A stretch of DNA of 64,000 bases from Methylotenera versatilis 79. Its GTDB lineage: Bacteria; Pseudomonadota; Gammaproteobacteria; Burkholderiales; Methylophilaceae. The DNA lies in NCBI RefSeq assembly GCF_000384375.1, contig NZ_ARVX01000001.1, forward strand, positions 992,001-1,056,000. The letters are read 5' to 3'. The notes under the pieces are model-generated. The model was not told the origin of the DNA. It saw only the letters and a list, made by a program, of their open reading frames with translations, and searched no databases. Numbering within the stretch: position 1 is the stretch's first letter; every line of letters starts with the position of its first letter. Positions 9,006 through 18,307 of this stretch are shown here, piece after piece. The position numbers and the translations under genes are program-made.

Positions 9006-10256
9006 TTATTGGATTTGATGCAATTCTAAATCACGCAGTTTCGGCGCCAGTTTTGCGGTAGCGCCAACTACAGACAACGTCATCAACCCGCCGAATATCA
9101 CAGATGGCACTAAACCCATTAAACGTGCGGAAAGCCCAGATTCAAATGCACCTAGCTCATTTGATGAGCCGATAAAGATACCGTTAATGGCTGAAACGCG
9201 GCCGCGCATGCCATCTGGTGTCACCAGTTGCATAATGGTTTGACGCATCACAACGGAAATGCCATCGGCAACACCAGAAAACAGCAGTAGCGCAAATGCC
9301 ATCCAAAAACTGGTGGCCAAGCCAAAGCCGATAATACTTAAGCCAAAACCTGCCACTGCGCATAATAACCAGCGACCCGCATGGCGATTAATAGGGTGAC
9401 GCGTCAGCCATAAACCTGTGGCAATCGCGCCAACTGCTGGTGCTGCGCGTAGTATGCCTAAGCCTTCTGGGCCGATTTTATAAATATCTTGAATGAACGC
9501 TGGCAACATGGCAACCGCTCCGCCAAATAGCACGGCAAACATGTCTAATGACAATGCGCCGAGCATGATTTGATTGCTGAAAACAAAATCTAAGCCTTGT
9601 TTGATGCTAGTGAAAACTGGCACATCACTTTGCGCTTTAGGTTCTTTTACTTTAATCGACCATATGGTGATGGCCGCGCCGAAACACAGCAAAGTCGCCA
9701 GCGCATAAGCGGCTGTTTTGCCTGCGAAACCAATCGTCAACCCGCCAACAGCAGGGCCTAATACCAAGCCAGATTGAAAGATGCTGCTACTGATGCCAAT
9801 CGCACTTCCGAAGGATTCACGTGGCAAAATAATAGCGAAAAGTGAATTGACACTAGGCGCGATAAACGCGCGTGCGAAACCTGTAAATGCGATTGAAGCA
9901 TAAATCCAATAACTGCTATTGCCGGTTAATATGCCTTGCGTCACCAAGGTGAGTGTCAGTGCATTCAAGCACAACATCGCTGCTGCAAATACGCCGAATA
10001 ATCGGCGTGAATAATAGTGATCAACCGCATGACCAGCAAATAGCGCGCAGGCAAAATAGGGAATGACTTCCGCTAAGCCAACTAAGCCTAATGACAATGT
10101 ATCGTGCGTGATTTCATAGATATGCCAGCCAACCGCAACCGCCATAATTTGATAGGCCAGTACGATTTGGATGCGAAAAGCGAGTAACTTACTAAAGGCG
10201 AAGTTTTGTTGCGTGAATAATTGTTGCATAGGATTGACACTTAATAGTTCTGACAT
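9006..10256 (-). CDS. MFS transporter (MFS_3 / EntS-like)
   Basis: A major-facilitator protein with about 12 helices. The order FRIQIVLAYQIMAVAVGWHIYEITHD and the mid-protein MRQTIMQLVTPDGMRGRVSAIN segment are typical of the MFS_3 group, which includes the enterobactin exporter EntS. Substrate unknown. The open frame runs to a TTG at 10379, but the first 41 codons are polar and unlike the family; the ATG at 10256 (MSELLSV) or 10229 is more likely. No clear Shine-Dalgarno precedes any of these, so the start is uncertain. Confidence 0.8.
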   Translation of the reverse strand: MSELLSVNPMQQLFTQQNFAFSKLLAFRIQIVLAYQIMAVAVGWHIYEITHDTLSLGLVGLAEVIPYFACALFAGHAVDHYYSRRLFGVFAAAMLCLNALTLTLVTQGILTGNSSYWIYASIAFTGFARAFIAPSVNSLFAIILPRESFGSAIGISSSIFQSGLVLGPAVGGLTIGFAGKTAAYALATLLCFGAAITIWSIKVKEPKAQSDVPVFTSIKQGLDFVFSNQIMLGALSLDMFAVLFGGAVAMLPAFIQDIYKIGPEGLGILRAAPAVGAIATGLWLTRHPINRHAGRWLLCAVAGFGLSIIGFGLATSFWMAFALLLFSGVADGISVVMRQTIMQLVTPDGMRGRVSAINGIFIGSSNELGAFESGLSARLMGLVPSVIFGGLMTLSVVGATAKLAPKLRDLELHQIQ

Positions 10257-10437
10257 TTTAATAGTTAATGCATTATTTAGCTCAATATTTATACGCTTTA
10301 AATTTACACGTGTTTCATTGCGCAGATTATGCTCACGCTCAAATACTGGTAAAGCGTACGAATAAAGATTTCCTAGCAAAAGTGCTTTGGCAATTCAACG
10401 TTTGGCGTGCTAAAGTCGGACAGTTAGTGCAGTGAAT

Positions 10438-10534
10438 AAGGTAGTAAGCATGATGTTGCTAATGAACGAGTAACCTTGTGCCGATGAGTCGTCGTTGACC
10501 CAGTGCGATTCTACCGATATAGATTGGGCGCACT
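10438..10534. other. intergenic stretch with nested dyads (possible structured RNA)
   Basis: The 450-bp gap 10380-10831 has no credible gene. Within it AAGGT...ACCTT encloses AGCA...TGCT (about 10438-10480), and AGTGCG (10502-10507) pairs with CGCACT (10529-10534). Nearer the fasciclin gene, TATCAGCAAATTTGTTGATA (10780-10799) is a near-perfect palindrome 33 bp before its start, possibly an operator. No tRNA or riboswitch that I recognise. Confidence 0.25.
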
Positions 10535-10831
10535 AACACCTTATATTAGCCCCTCATTCAGTCCTTTATTCCATCCTATTTTTAATCGGATTCAATTGAT
10601 TTTGAATTTGAATAAAATATTTTCAGTATTTTTGCAGTTTTAAGATGTTAACGACACTTTTACTGTCAACGTTATTGCTAAAGCTCACGTTAAGGCGTGA
10701 TGGCTGATGCGTGTTTAACAATTTATATCGTTTCTGAATGTAAATTGTATAAGCTCTCGCAGCTTTCCTAGAGCATCTTTATCAGCAAATTTGTTGATAT
10801 TAAAAAGTACACATCAATTTTAAGGAATGTT

Positions 10832-11323
10832 ATGAAAAAAGTATTACTGGCAACATTATTTGCATTATCCGTTTCAAATGCCGCTTATGCAGATGATATT
10901 GTCGATTCAGCAATTGCAGATGGCTCACTAAAAACATTTGTAACAGCAGTTAAAGCAGCAGGTTTAGAAGAAACATTAAAAGGCGCAGGCCCATTTACCG
11001 TTTTTGCACCAAACGATGAAGCTTTTGCAAAGATTCCAAAAGAAAAATTAGATGCTTTGTTAAAAGATAAAGCGGCATTAACTAAGTTATTAACATCACA
11101 CGTTGTTGCAGCAAAAATCACTGCAGCAGATGTGCAAGCCGGTAAAGTAAAATCTATTGAAGGCCACGAGTTGAAATTAGACGTATCTTCTGGCATTAAA
11201 GTAGACGGCGTTTCAGCAGTAGGTGGTGGCGATGTTAAAGCCGACAATGGTGAGATTCACATTATTGATACCGTATTATTGCAAGAACCAGCTGGTAAAA
11301 AGAAAGCTAGCAAAAAGAAATAA
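10832..11323 (+). CDS. secreted fasciclin-domain protein
   Basis: A 163-residue protein: a signal peptide (MKKVLLATLFALSVSNAAYA, cut before DD), then one fasciclin/beta-Ig-H3 domain (FVTAVKAAGLEETLKGAGPF, FAPNDEAFAKIP, and the H2 region IHIIDTVLL). It ends in a lysine tail. Such proteins are exported and thought to serve adhesion or surface interaction. The site AAGGAATGTT precedes the ATG. A strong hairpin with a T-run follows at 11342-11379, so it is probably monocistronic and well expressed. Confidence 0.9.
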   Translation: MKKVLLATLFALSVSNAAYADDIVDSAIADGSLKTFVTAVKAAGLEETLKGAGPFTVFAPNDEAFAKIPKEKLDALLKDKAALTKLLTSHVVAAKITAADVQAGKVKSIEGHELKLDVSSGIKVDGVSAVGGGDVKADNGEIHIIDTVLLQEPAGKKKASKKK

Positions 11324-11341
11324 GTAGTCGATTTCAGTTAT

Positions 11342-11379
11342 AAAAAGCGGGTGTAGATTTGAATCTCACTCGCTTTTTT
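11342..11379 (+). terminator. Rho-independent terminator of the fasciclin gene
   Basis: AAAAAGCGGGTG with an inner AGAT...ATCT pairs with CACTCGCTTTTTT, ending in a run of T. It starts 18 bp after the stop codon at 11323. Confidence 0.8.
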
Positions 11380-11429
11380 ATGGATAAATCGTAAGTCGTT
11401 TAAACAATAAGTTTATAAGCTAACTAAGT

Positions 11430-12041
11430 TTATTTCGGCACTCGCCATAAATACCAACTGGCTATGGTTCTGTGCGGGCTCCAAGTCATTGCAATCTCAT
11501 TCATCTGTTTGCGTTTTGGCGCGATTTCCAAGTTTTTAAGTCGCCTGTAACCTTCTACTACACCAAAATCATCCGCGGGCAAAATATCCATGCGCTCCAT
11601 TGTGAACATCAGCAACATCTCAACCGTCCAGCGGCCAATACCTTTCAATTCTACTAAACGTTGAATTAACTCTTCGTCTGGCATCGCATCTGCAATATTT
11701 CGCGTCGGCACAAGGCCACTTAAAGCGCCTTCGGCAATGCCTTTAATCGTTTCGATTTTTCGTCCTGAAAATCCACAAGCACGCAATGTATCGAAATCGG
11801 TTGTTAGTATTTGATTAGGCGCTGGAAAAGTGTCCCCGTAAATATGCAGAAAGCGTTTGATGATCGCGTCACCCGCTTTGCCATGTAGTTGTTGATAAGC
11901 CACTGCGCGCACCAACGCTTCATAAGGTTCGCGTTCAGGCTTGGACTCAAATGTACATTTACCAACCGTAACGATTAAGCTCGCCCAGTCTTTATCTAGG
12001 CTGGTTAAAAAGTCAGTTGCGGCTTGAAAGTCTTTTTGCAT
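11430..12041 (-). CDS. DNA-3-methyladenine glycosylase, AlkA-type HhH-GPD
   Basis: About 203 residues of the HhH-GPD base-excision family. The helix-hairpin-helix (LKGIGRWTVEMLLMF) is followed by the catalytic aspartate in PADDFGV; the YQQLHGKAGDAIIKRF segment matches bacterial AlkA/Mag enzymes. It removes alkylated purines from DNA. The frame extends to a TTG at 12119, but the ATG at 12041 fits the family start better. It is divergent from ada-alkB, giving a compact alkylation-repair cluster. Confidence 0.85.
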   Translation of the reverse strand: MQKDFQAATDFLTSLDKDWASLIVTVGKCTFESKPEREPYEALVRAVAYQQLHGKAGDAIIKRFLHIYGDTFPAPNQILTTDFDTLRACGFSGRKIETIKGIAEGALSGLVPTRNIADAMPDEELIQRLVELKGIGRWTVEMLLMFTMERMDILPADDFGVVEGYRRLKNLEIAPKRKQMNEIAMTWSPHRTIASWYLWRVPK

Positions 12042-12122
12042 GCTATTTATTATAAACACAAAGTTCTCTAAGTCATTGTTCGAATTCAATCGCAAGAGTC
12101 GGAGTGTGGTGATTTTCAAACG

Positions 12123-12151
12123 TTGGTAATCTGAGACTTTCTATGTATATT
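12123..12151 (+). promoter_or_regulatory. putative sigma-70 promoter of ada
   Basis: TTGGTA (12123-12128) and TATATT (12146-12151) are separated by 17 bp, with the ada ATG 15 bp after the -10 box. I see no clear copy of the E. coli Ada box, so methylated-Ada activation is not shown by sequence. Confidence 0.5.
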
Positions 12152-12165
12152 AGAATTGAACAACG

Positions 12166-13284
12166 ATGAACCAATCCACTAAAATTATTCAGGTAGAAAC
12201 TACCGAAAAAGATTCACGCTGGGCACAGGTGCAAACACGTGACGCTAGTGTGGACGGAACATTCTATTACTCAGTAAGCACCACGGGCATATATTGCAAA
12301 CCGTCTTGCGGCGCGCGCCAACCACGGCCAGAACATGTCGCTTTTCATGACAGTTGCGCAGAAGCTGAACTGGCAGGATTCCGTGCCTGTAAACGTTGCA
12401 AGCCTGGACAGACTAATTTGGCAGAAAGCCAAGCCATATTAATAGCTCAAAGTTGTCGCTTGATTGAAGCGGCAGAAGAAAATATTAGCCTTGAAACTTT
12501 GGCAAAAAACGCAGGATTAAGCACCTATCATTTTCATCGCATATTTAAATCAATGACGGGATTAACGCCAAAAGCCTATTCATCTGCGCATCGTGCAAAA
12601 AAGATACGTAGCGAGTTAACCAAAAATAAACGGATAAAAAATAAATCAACTAAAAATACCAGTGTGACCGATGCAATTTTTGATGCAGGTTATAGCTCTA
12701 ACAGTCGCTTTTATGAAAAATCAACAGAAATACTGGGCATGACACCCTCAAATTACAAAGCAGGCGGTGCAAGCGCCACGATTAAATTTGCGATTGGTGA
12801 ATTTTCACTGGGTAAAAATCCATGCACGATTTTAGTGGCAAGCAGTGAGCGCGGCGTATGTGCGATATTTTTAGGTGATGATGCAGTTCAGTTGTTGAAT
12901 GATCTGCAGGATGCTTTTCCGTGTGCAAAATTAATAGGTGCAGATCGTGACTATGAAGCGCTGGTAGCCAAAGTGGTGGGATTTATTCAGATGCCCGCGG
13001 TAGGTTTAACGCTACCGCTGGATATTCAAGGCACCGCATTTCAGCAACGTGTGTGGCAGGCCTTGCGCCATATTCCAACTGGCGTCACCGCCAGTTATAG
13101 CGATATTGCCAAATCAATAGGCTCACCAAAAGCGGTGCGTGCAGTTGCAAGTGCCTGTGCGGCAAATACGTTGGCGGTGGCGATTCCGTGTCACCGTGTA
13201 GTGCGAATGGACGGATCGTTGTCGGGCTACCGCTGGGGCGTAGAGCGCAAACGTGCGCTGTTGGATTTGGAAACTAAAAAGTGA
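12166..13284 (+). CDS. ada: bifunctional Ada: methyltransferase and AraC-type regulator
   Basis: A 372-residue protein with the full Ada layout. The zinc/phosphotriester domain has C44, C48, C75 and C78 (GIYCKPSC, CKRCKP); an AraC HTH follows at about 95-205; then the O6-methylguanine methyltransferase domain with the active cysteine in PCHRV (about residue 342). It transfers methyl groups from DNA to itself and then activates repair genes. The linker between HTH helices holds an unusual Lys/Asn-rich stretch (about 155-172). Its stop overlaps the alkB start by 4 bp (GTGA). Confidence 0.95.
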   Translation: MNQSTKIIQVETTEKDSRWAQVQTRDASVDGTFYYSVSTTGIYCKPSCGARQPRPEHVAFHDSCAEAELAGFRACKRCKPGQTNLAESQAILIAQSCRLIEAAEENISLETLAKNAGLSTYHFHRIFKSMTGLTPKAYSSAHRAKKIRSELTKNKRIKNKSTKNTSVTDAIFDAGYSSNSRFYEKSTEILGMTPSNYKAGGASATIKFAIGEFSLGKNPCTILVASSERGVCAIFLGDDAVQLLNDLQDAFPCAKLIGADRDYEALVAKVVGFIQMPAVGLTLPLDIQGTAFQQRVWQALRHIPTGVTASYSDIAKSIGSPKAVRAVASACAANTLAVAIPCHRVVRMDGSLSGYRWGVERKRALLDLETKK

Positions 13285-13940
13285 CGGATCTTTTTGCTGA
13301 TCAGCAAGCAGCCACGCAAGAAATTGTAAAAGATGCTTATCTATTAAAAGGCTATGCGTTAGCTAGTGAAGCGCAACTATTGGCGGATTTAGCACGATTA
13401 ATTGAAGTAGCACCGCTACGAAAAATGATCACTCCAAGTGGTTTTAGCATGTCTGTAGAAACGAGTAATTGTGGTGATTTAGGCTGGGTAAGCAATAAAA
13501 ATGGTTATCGCTATACGACGCATGATCCATTGAGTAATAAACCATGGCCAACGATGCCAAACTCTTTTAAACAGCTAGCACAGCAAGCTGCAAGCGCAGT
13601 TGGATATGAACATTTTGACCCAGACGCCTGTTTAATCAATCAATACAAAGTGGGTGCGCGAATGGGTTTGCATCAAGATAAAAACGAGCTAGATTTTAAT
13701 CAACCGATTGTTTCAGTTTCATTTGGTTTGCCCGCTATTTTTCAATTTGGCGGATTTGAACGTACAGATAAGACGCTTAGAGTGTTACTAGAAAACAGCG
13801 ATGTGGTGGTTTGGGGTGGTGAATCAAGATTACGGTTTCATGGCATTTTGCCAGTAAAAGCCGGCATAAATTTGGCGTTAACTTTTAGAGTTAACTTAAC
13901 GTTTCGTCAGGCAGGAAAATGCAAATGCGATAATAAATAG
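13281..13940 (+). CDS. alkB: alkylated DNA repair dioxygenase AlkB
   Basis: A 219-residue Fe(II)/2-oxoglutarate dioxygenase. The iron ligands H131-x-D133 (LHQDKNE) and H187 (RFHGILP) and the 2-oxoglutarate arginines in TFRVNLTFR are at nearly the same positions as in E. coli AlkB. It reverses 1-methyladenine and 3-methylcytosine. It starts with GTG inside the last codons of ada, so the two are coupled in one operon. Confidence 0.94.
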   Translation: MTDLFADQQAATQEIVKDAYLLKGYALASEAQLLADLARLIEVAPLRKMITPSGFSMSVETSNCGDLGWVSNKNGYRYTTHDPLSNKPWPTMPNSFKQLAQQAASAVGYEHFDPDACLINQYKVGARMGLHQDKNELDFNQPIVSVSFGLPAIFQFGGFERTDKTLRVLLENSDVVVWGGESRLRFHGILPVKAGINLALTFRVNLTFRQAGKCKCDNK

Positions 13941-13990
13941 CTGCTATACGTAATTAATGCACCATCATTGCGCGTTAATTACGTAAGCAG
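13941..13990. terminator. long hairpin between alkB and a convergent small gene
   Basis: CTGCT/AGCAG and ACGTAATTAA/TTAATTACGT (13948-13957 with 13975-13984) form a 15-bp stem with one bulge. It starts at the alkB stop and precedes the convergent gene end at 14005; it may serve as a two-way terminator. Confidence 0.5.
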
Positions 13991-14004
13991 TAAACGCCAA
14001 CACA

Positions 14005-14196
14005 CTAAATACCCAGCGCATAATCATCAAAGCCGCCGTAACTCTCTTCGATTTCTTGGCCTTTAAATTTCAAGCTTGTTTCAATACCTGTTTCGCTATA
14101 CTCATCAAATTCATCCCCTGCAAAATCATCTGAGCGTAGCGCTAAATTTTGCATATTGGGTGAAAGCTCAACTTCCGAACGTTTTTGCCGACTCAT
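14005..14196 (-). CDS. small acidic hypothetical protein (63 aa)
   Basis: About 63 residues, strongly acidic in the C-terminal half (DDFAGDEFDEYSETG, EESYGGFDDY). The ATG at 14196 has an ideal AAGGAGTA site 8 bases upstream, which decides this start over one 7 codons earlier. I do not recognise the family. The clear ribosome site and stand-alone position support a real gene. Confidence 0.6.
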   Translation of the reverse strand: MSRQKRSEVELSPNMQNLALRSDDFAGDEFDEYSETGIETSLKFKGQEIEESYGGFDDYALGI

Positions 14197-14413
14197 TTTA
14201 GTACTCCTTTTTATCATTGCATGGTTTGCAAGTAATAATAAGCAGGAGTTATGCCAATGAAATTGATCAATGAGTAATTTGCTTAAACGCCCTTGTTATA
14301 AGCCTTACAAGGCAGCGGCGCTATTTTTTAAGCGGGTAGCGGGTGATTAAATGTCGTTTAAAGTGATGATTTTTGCACTAAGGTGTTAAAGAAAGCACAA
14401 AAGTGGTACAGAT

Positions 14414-14740
14414 TTACAAACCAATCTTTGCTTTAATACGCACCCAAGCTTGCGTTAAGGCATTGCCATCTAATTTGTAGTGTTTATGTAGCGGCTTTTT
14501 CACTTCCCAACTGGCTGTAATGCCTGCTGGAAAAGTCACTAAATCACCTTTTCCAAAAGTCACAGGTGTGCCGCCAGTTGGCGTAATCACACATTCGCCG
14601 TCTAAAATATAAGCGATTTCCTGCTCATGAAATGTCCATGGAAATACCGATACTTCTTTCTGCCATGTCGGCCATTTGCTGACGCCTAAAGACTCTAAAT
14701 GTGCTTGGCTTGGATTTTTTTCTACTTTGATTTGACTCAT
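14414..14740 (-). CDS. cupin-domain protein (cupin_3)
   Basis: A 108-residue single cupin barrel of the DUF861/cupin_3 type: FPWTFHEQEIAYILDGECVITP is motif 1 and FGKGDLVTFPAG motif 2. Members range from (S)-ureidoglycine aminohydrolase to small metal-binding proteins of unknown role; no substrate is suggested. It stands alone, divergent from the Sua5 gene. Confidence 0.82.
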   Translation of the reverse strand: MSQIKVEKNPSQAHLESLGVSKWPTWQKEVSVFPWTFHEQEIAYILDGECVITPTGGTPVTFGKGDLVTFPAGITASWEVKKPLHKHYKLDGNALTQAWVRIKAKIGL

Positions 14741-14866
14741 ATTGTTTTCTTTAAGTGTTTAAGATGTGCTTATTCTATCTCATCACGACGCAAATACTGC
14801 GTAAGTTAACCTTAGCTTAAATAGGTTTAAATAGTAAAATAACGCCTTTAATCACACTAGTTAACC

Positions 14867-15832
14867 ATGCGCATTAGTTTAGACGAAGCCATTGCCAAAT
14901 TAAAAAATGGCGAAGTTGTCGCGATTCCAACCGAGACGGTTTACGGCTTGGCTGCGGACGCGGCAAATGAAACTGCTTTGCGTCAAATATATGCCATTAA
15001 ACAGCGCCCAGCCGATAATCCTTTGATTGTGCATATCAGCAGTATCAATCAAGTGAATGATTGGGCAGCAGAGTTTCCACCATTAGCACAAAAGTTAGCC
15101 AGTGCATTCTGGCCTGGGCCGTTTACCTTGGTGTTGCCCGCAAAAGACAGTGTTTCTAGCATTGTAAGAGCGGGTGAGCCAACGGTTGCATTGCGCGTTC
15201 CCAGTCATCTGCTGGCGCTAAAATTACTCAAACAAAGCGGTTTGGGTTTGGCGGCACCTTCTGCCAATAAATACACACAATTAAGTCCAACAACAGCAGC
15301 ACACGTTGAAGCGGGTTTGGGCACAGATTTGCCCGTGTTAGATGGCGGGGCGTGCCAAGTGGGTATTGAATCGACGATTGTTAGTGTGAGTGGCGATGAT
15401 TGGCAATTGCTGCGTCACGGCATGATTACTGAAGCTGAAATTGCTGCGGTTGCGGATAAGTCAGCATTGGTTGGTTCAGTCAATCTACCAAAAGTGCCTG
15501 GTCAGCATTTACTGCATTATTCCCCTAAAACGCCGATTAAACTTTTTGATAGTGTTGAAGCATTAACTTGCTATCAACAGAGTAGTACTCAAACATGCGC
15601 TGTTTTGTTGATTGATGATGGTCAGCAAAATAATCAATTGGCAAACGAGCAGTTGATTATTGAAGTCGTGCAATTGCCTAAAAATTCTGCCATCGTTGCA
15701 GAGCGATTGTATGGCGTGCTGCATCACTTAGATGCCTTGAATGTGGCGCAATTATTAGTACAATTGCCGCCTGATGCACCAGAATGGTTAGCTATTTTAG
15801 ATCGTTTAAGCCGTGCCGCACATCATGATTGA
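14867..15832 (+). CDS. L-threonylcarbamoyladenylate synthase (Sua5 type)
   Basis: A 321-residue protein with the full two-domain Sua5 form. Residues about 8-195 are the YrdC fold (PTETVYGLAADA, KQRPADNPLIVH, SGLGLAAPSANK), which makes threonylcarbamoyl-AMP from threonine, bicarbonate and ATP for the t6A37 tRNA modification. The Sua5 domain follows after the linker PKVPGQHLLHYSPKTP. It is longer than the single-domain TsaC found in E. coli. Monocistronic. Confidence 0.92.
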   Translation: MRISLDEAIAKLKNGEVVAIPTETVYGLAADAANETALRQIYAIKQRPADNPLIVHISSINQVNDWAAEFPPLAQKLASAFWPGPFTLVLPAKDSVSSIVRAGEPTVALRVPSHLLALKLLKQSGLGLAAPSANKYTQLSPTTAAHVEAGLGTDLPVLDGGACQVGIESTIVSVSGDDWQLLRHGMITEAEIAAVADKSALVGSVNLPKVPGQHLLHYSPKTPIKLFDSVEALTCYQQSSTQTCAVLLIDDGQQNNQLANEQLIIEVVQLPKNSAIVAERLYGVLHHLDALNVAQLLVQLPPDAPEWLAILDRLSRAAHHD

Positions 15833-15904
15833 CGCAAGAAATTAACGCATAAAAACAATAGTTTTTTGTGAATAGTTAACACTTTTTTAAGCGCAAATTA
15901 TTAC

Positions 15905-17014
15905 TTAATGCGCAGATACTAATGCTTCGTTAAATTCCTCATCCAACGCGGGGTCGATTGCCTTAAGTGCAATATGGGTTTTCTCGACGTCTGTACTGTT
16001 TCCAGCGCGATTTGCCATCAAGCCCAATGCAATCAGCGTTGCTGGGTGATTCGGGTGCAATCTTAACACTTGCTGATAATATTGGTTTGCCTTGCTCGCA
16101 TCGCCCAGTTTATCCTCAGCCGTAGCCAAGTAATACAAAGCTTCCACATTATTTGGCTCTTTTACCAGCCATGCGGTTGCCACCGTTTTTAATTCAGCCC
16201 AATGTCCATTTTGATATGGCAACACTACGCGCATAAAAAATGGCCTTAACTCATCTGGCGCATCCCAAAAAGGCGTTCCATCAGGTTGATATAAAGCGAT
16301 TTCTGGCTTTAATAATAATTCTTTCACCCATTTGACAGGCATGTTGTAAAAGTAAGCTTTTTGCCCAGGACTTTTCAATGTGCTAATAGCAATCAACTTG
16401 CCATCATAATCAAATACAGGGCTGCCGCTGGCACCGATTGCAAACGCAGCAGATGCGCGTATTACATTTGCGCCATCAAACGGATATAACGCTTTGATTT
16501 TGCCCAATGCTACATATGGCGCGGGTGAATCGCCTGGCATTGAGATGGAAATAATGGGCTGCTCATATTGCAAATTCTCAGAATCGCCCAAAACCACAGG
16601 TTTAAGATTCGCCCATTCAAAACGCAATATGCAAATATCGTGCGGCCAGTCAGCAATAATGGCGGCAGGCGCAAACGGTTCGCCCCATTTGGTAATGCTC
16701 ATGCCGTTTGAGCTTTGCAGCACATGGCAATTGGTGACGACATGATCTTTAGTGATTGCAACGCCTGTGCCGTAGCCATGCCCACCATTTTTAAGTGTGC
16801 TGCCCACTTTAACAATGGATTCTTTGAGTTGATGAATCAATTCGTCGCTAGGTTCAATATTCTGGTTATCTGCTGACAAGGCGTTTGTGTCTTGAGCGTT
16901 CACAGTGCCGCAGAAAACAAGCGCGACTAGGCTTGTTTCTACACCTGTTTTTAGACACATTTTTGCCAAAATAAATGGGTTAAGTAGGCGACTTAACCGA
17001 ATATGCTTAAGCAT
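15905..17014 (-). CDS. exported trypsin-like serine protease with TPR tail (copy 2)
   Basis: About 369 residues. A long signal region precedes the protease; the triad is H in VVTNCHVL, D in PHDICILRF and S in GASGSPVFD. A C-terminal helical segment (about 290-360) has TPR-like repeats (LKTVATAWLVKEPNNVEALYYLATAEDKLGD, YQQVLRLHPNHPATLIALGL). Probably a periplasmic DegP/HtrA-like protease without PDZ domains. The open frame reaches 17065, but the ATG at 17014 lies one base after the stop of the preceding paralogue, so translational coupling decides this start. It is a tandem copy of the gene at 17016-18086. Confidence 0.85.
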   Translation of the reverse strand: MLKHIRLSRLLNPFILAKMCLKTGVETSLVALVFCGTVNAQDTNALSADNQNIEPSDELIHQLKESIVKVGSTLKNGGHGYGTGVAITKDHVVTNCHVLQSSNGMSITKWGEPFAPAAIIADWPHDICILRFEWANLKPVVLGDSENLQYEQPIISISMPGDSPAPYVALGKIKALYPFDGANVIRASAAFAIGASGSPVFDYDGKLIAISTLKSPGQKAYFYNMPVKWVKELLLKPEIALYQPDGTPFWDAPDELRPFFMRVVLPYQNGHWAELKTVATAWLVKEPNNVEALYYLATAEDKLGDASKANQYYQQVLRLHPNHPATLIALGLMANRAGNSTDVEKTHIALKAIDPALDEEFNEALVSAH

Positions 17015-17015
17015 T

Positions 17016-18086
17016 TTATTTTGCTTGAACACTGCTAGAAACACCATTATTAACTGTCGTTTCAACAGTCGGATTTAACGCTTGATTAAATTCAGTTAAC
17101 ACATCGTTATTCACTTCTTTCATCGCCATTTTTAAACGGTTTAATTCTTGTTGATTATCTTCTCTTTGTGCAATTAAGCCCAACGCAAAAAGCGTGGCTG
17201 GATGTTGTGGATGTAATTGAAGTGTTTGCGCAAAGGTTTGTTTCGCTTGCTCGGTCTTACCCAATTTATCTTGCGCCACGCCCAAATAATAATGCGCTTC
17301 TGCACTGCGGCTCTCGGCTTTAACCCAAGCCTGTGCAATGGTATTTAAGTCATCCCATTTACTGTTTTGATATGGCAATACCACGCGCATAAAATACGGG
17401 CGATTTTCGTCTAATGCATCCCAAAAAGGTGACTCGGTTGTTTTTAAGGAAGTGGTTTCAGTCGATTCGGGCGCGGCTAATAACGCTTTCACCCACTTAA
17501 CTGGAATATTGTAGTAATAAGCGCCTTGGCCAGGGCTTTTAAAAGTGCTGATTGCGATTAACTTTCCATCGCTATCAAAAACGGGGCTACCGCTGGCGCC
17601 CATCACAAATGAAGCGCTGGTGCGCACAACTTGGCTGTCATCTAAAGGATATAAGGCTTTGATTTTGCCAAAAGTGGTTAATGGCTTTGGTGGTCCGCCA
17701 GGGAATCCAATTGAAAACATCGCTTGCTCATATTTTAAGTTTTCAGAGTCGCCTAATTCAACGGGTATTAAGTCGACATATTGAAAACGTAAAATGCATA
17801 AATCGTGTTTCCAATCGGCCTTTAAACTAACGGGCACATAACTATCACCAAACTTTGTAATATTAACGCCATTTGCGTTAGCTAAAATATGGCAATTGGT
17901 CGCAACTAAATCTTTGCCAACCACCACGCCAGTGCCCACACCATGGCCGCCATTTTTGGTGATAACGTGCACTTTGGTCACCGATGCTTTTAGTTTGAAA
18001 GTCAATTCTGAGTTGGGTTCAGCGTTAGAAATTTGACAAAAAAACGGGGTTAAAACCATTAATGTTAGAAGTGATGCTAGGCGCAT
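17016..18086 (-). CDS. exported trypsin-like serine protease with TPR tail (copy 1)
   Basis: A 356-residue protein with a signal peptide (about residues 1-22), a trypsin_2 domain with triad H (LVATNCHIL), D (KHDLCILRF) and S (GASGSPVFDSDG), and C-terminal TPR-like helices (EAHYYLGVAQDKLGK, LQLHPQHPATLFALGL). No PDZ domain. Likely periplasmic; substrates unknown. It is the first of two tandem paralogues that share layout and many segments, with only one base between stop and next start. Its promoter should lie in 18087-18307. Confidence 0.87.
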   Translation of the reverse strand: MRLASLLTLMVLTPFFCQISNAEPNSELTFKLKASVTKVHVITKNGGHGVGTGVVVGKDLVATNCHILANANGVNITKFGDSYVPVSLKADWKHDLCILRFQYVDLIPVELGDSENLKYEQAMFSIGFPGGPPKPLTTFGKIKALYPLDDSQVVRTSASFVMGASGSPVFDSDGKLIAISTFKSPGQGAYYYNIPVKWVKALLAAPESTETTSLKTTESPFWDALDENRPYFMRVVLPYQNSKWDDLNTIAQAWVKAESRSAEAHYYLGVAQDKLGKTEQAKQTFAQTLQLHPQHPATLFALGLIAQREDNQQELNRLKMAMKEVNNDVLTEFNQALNPTVETTVNNGVSSSVQAK

Positions 18087-18307
18087 AAAACAACTTTCTG
18101 TATGGGTTTACACTATCGGCGTGTGTGATAGTGACAGCGTTAAAAAATATTAATTCTAAGCGAGCTATAAAAACTTCAAAGAGAACCATTACGTTGATAA
18201 ATTATGCTCTTTATTCAAATTTTGCGTGAACATGACTATAAAGCCCTGTAAAATATTGAGCATTAGTTGATTATTAACCCTAAAAACCCAAGTTTTGGAA
18301 CAAAATA

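Noticed and set aside
12042-12165. Ada box between alkA-like gene and ada
   Set aside because: No sequence close to the E. coli AAAGCGCA box was found; only a sigma-70-like promoter is supported.
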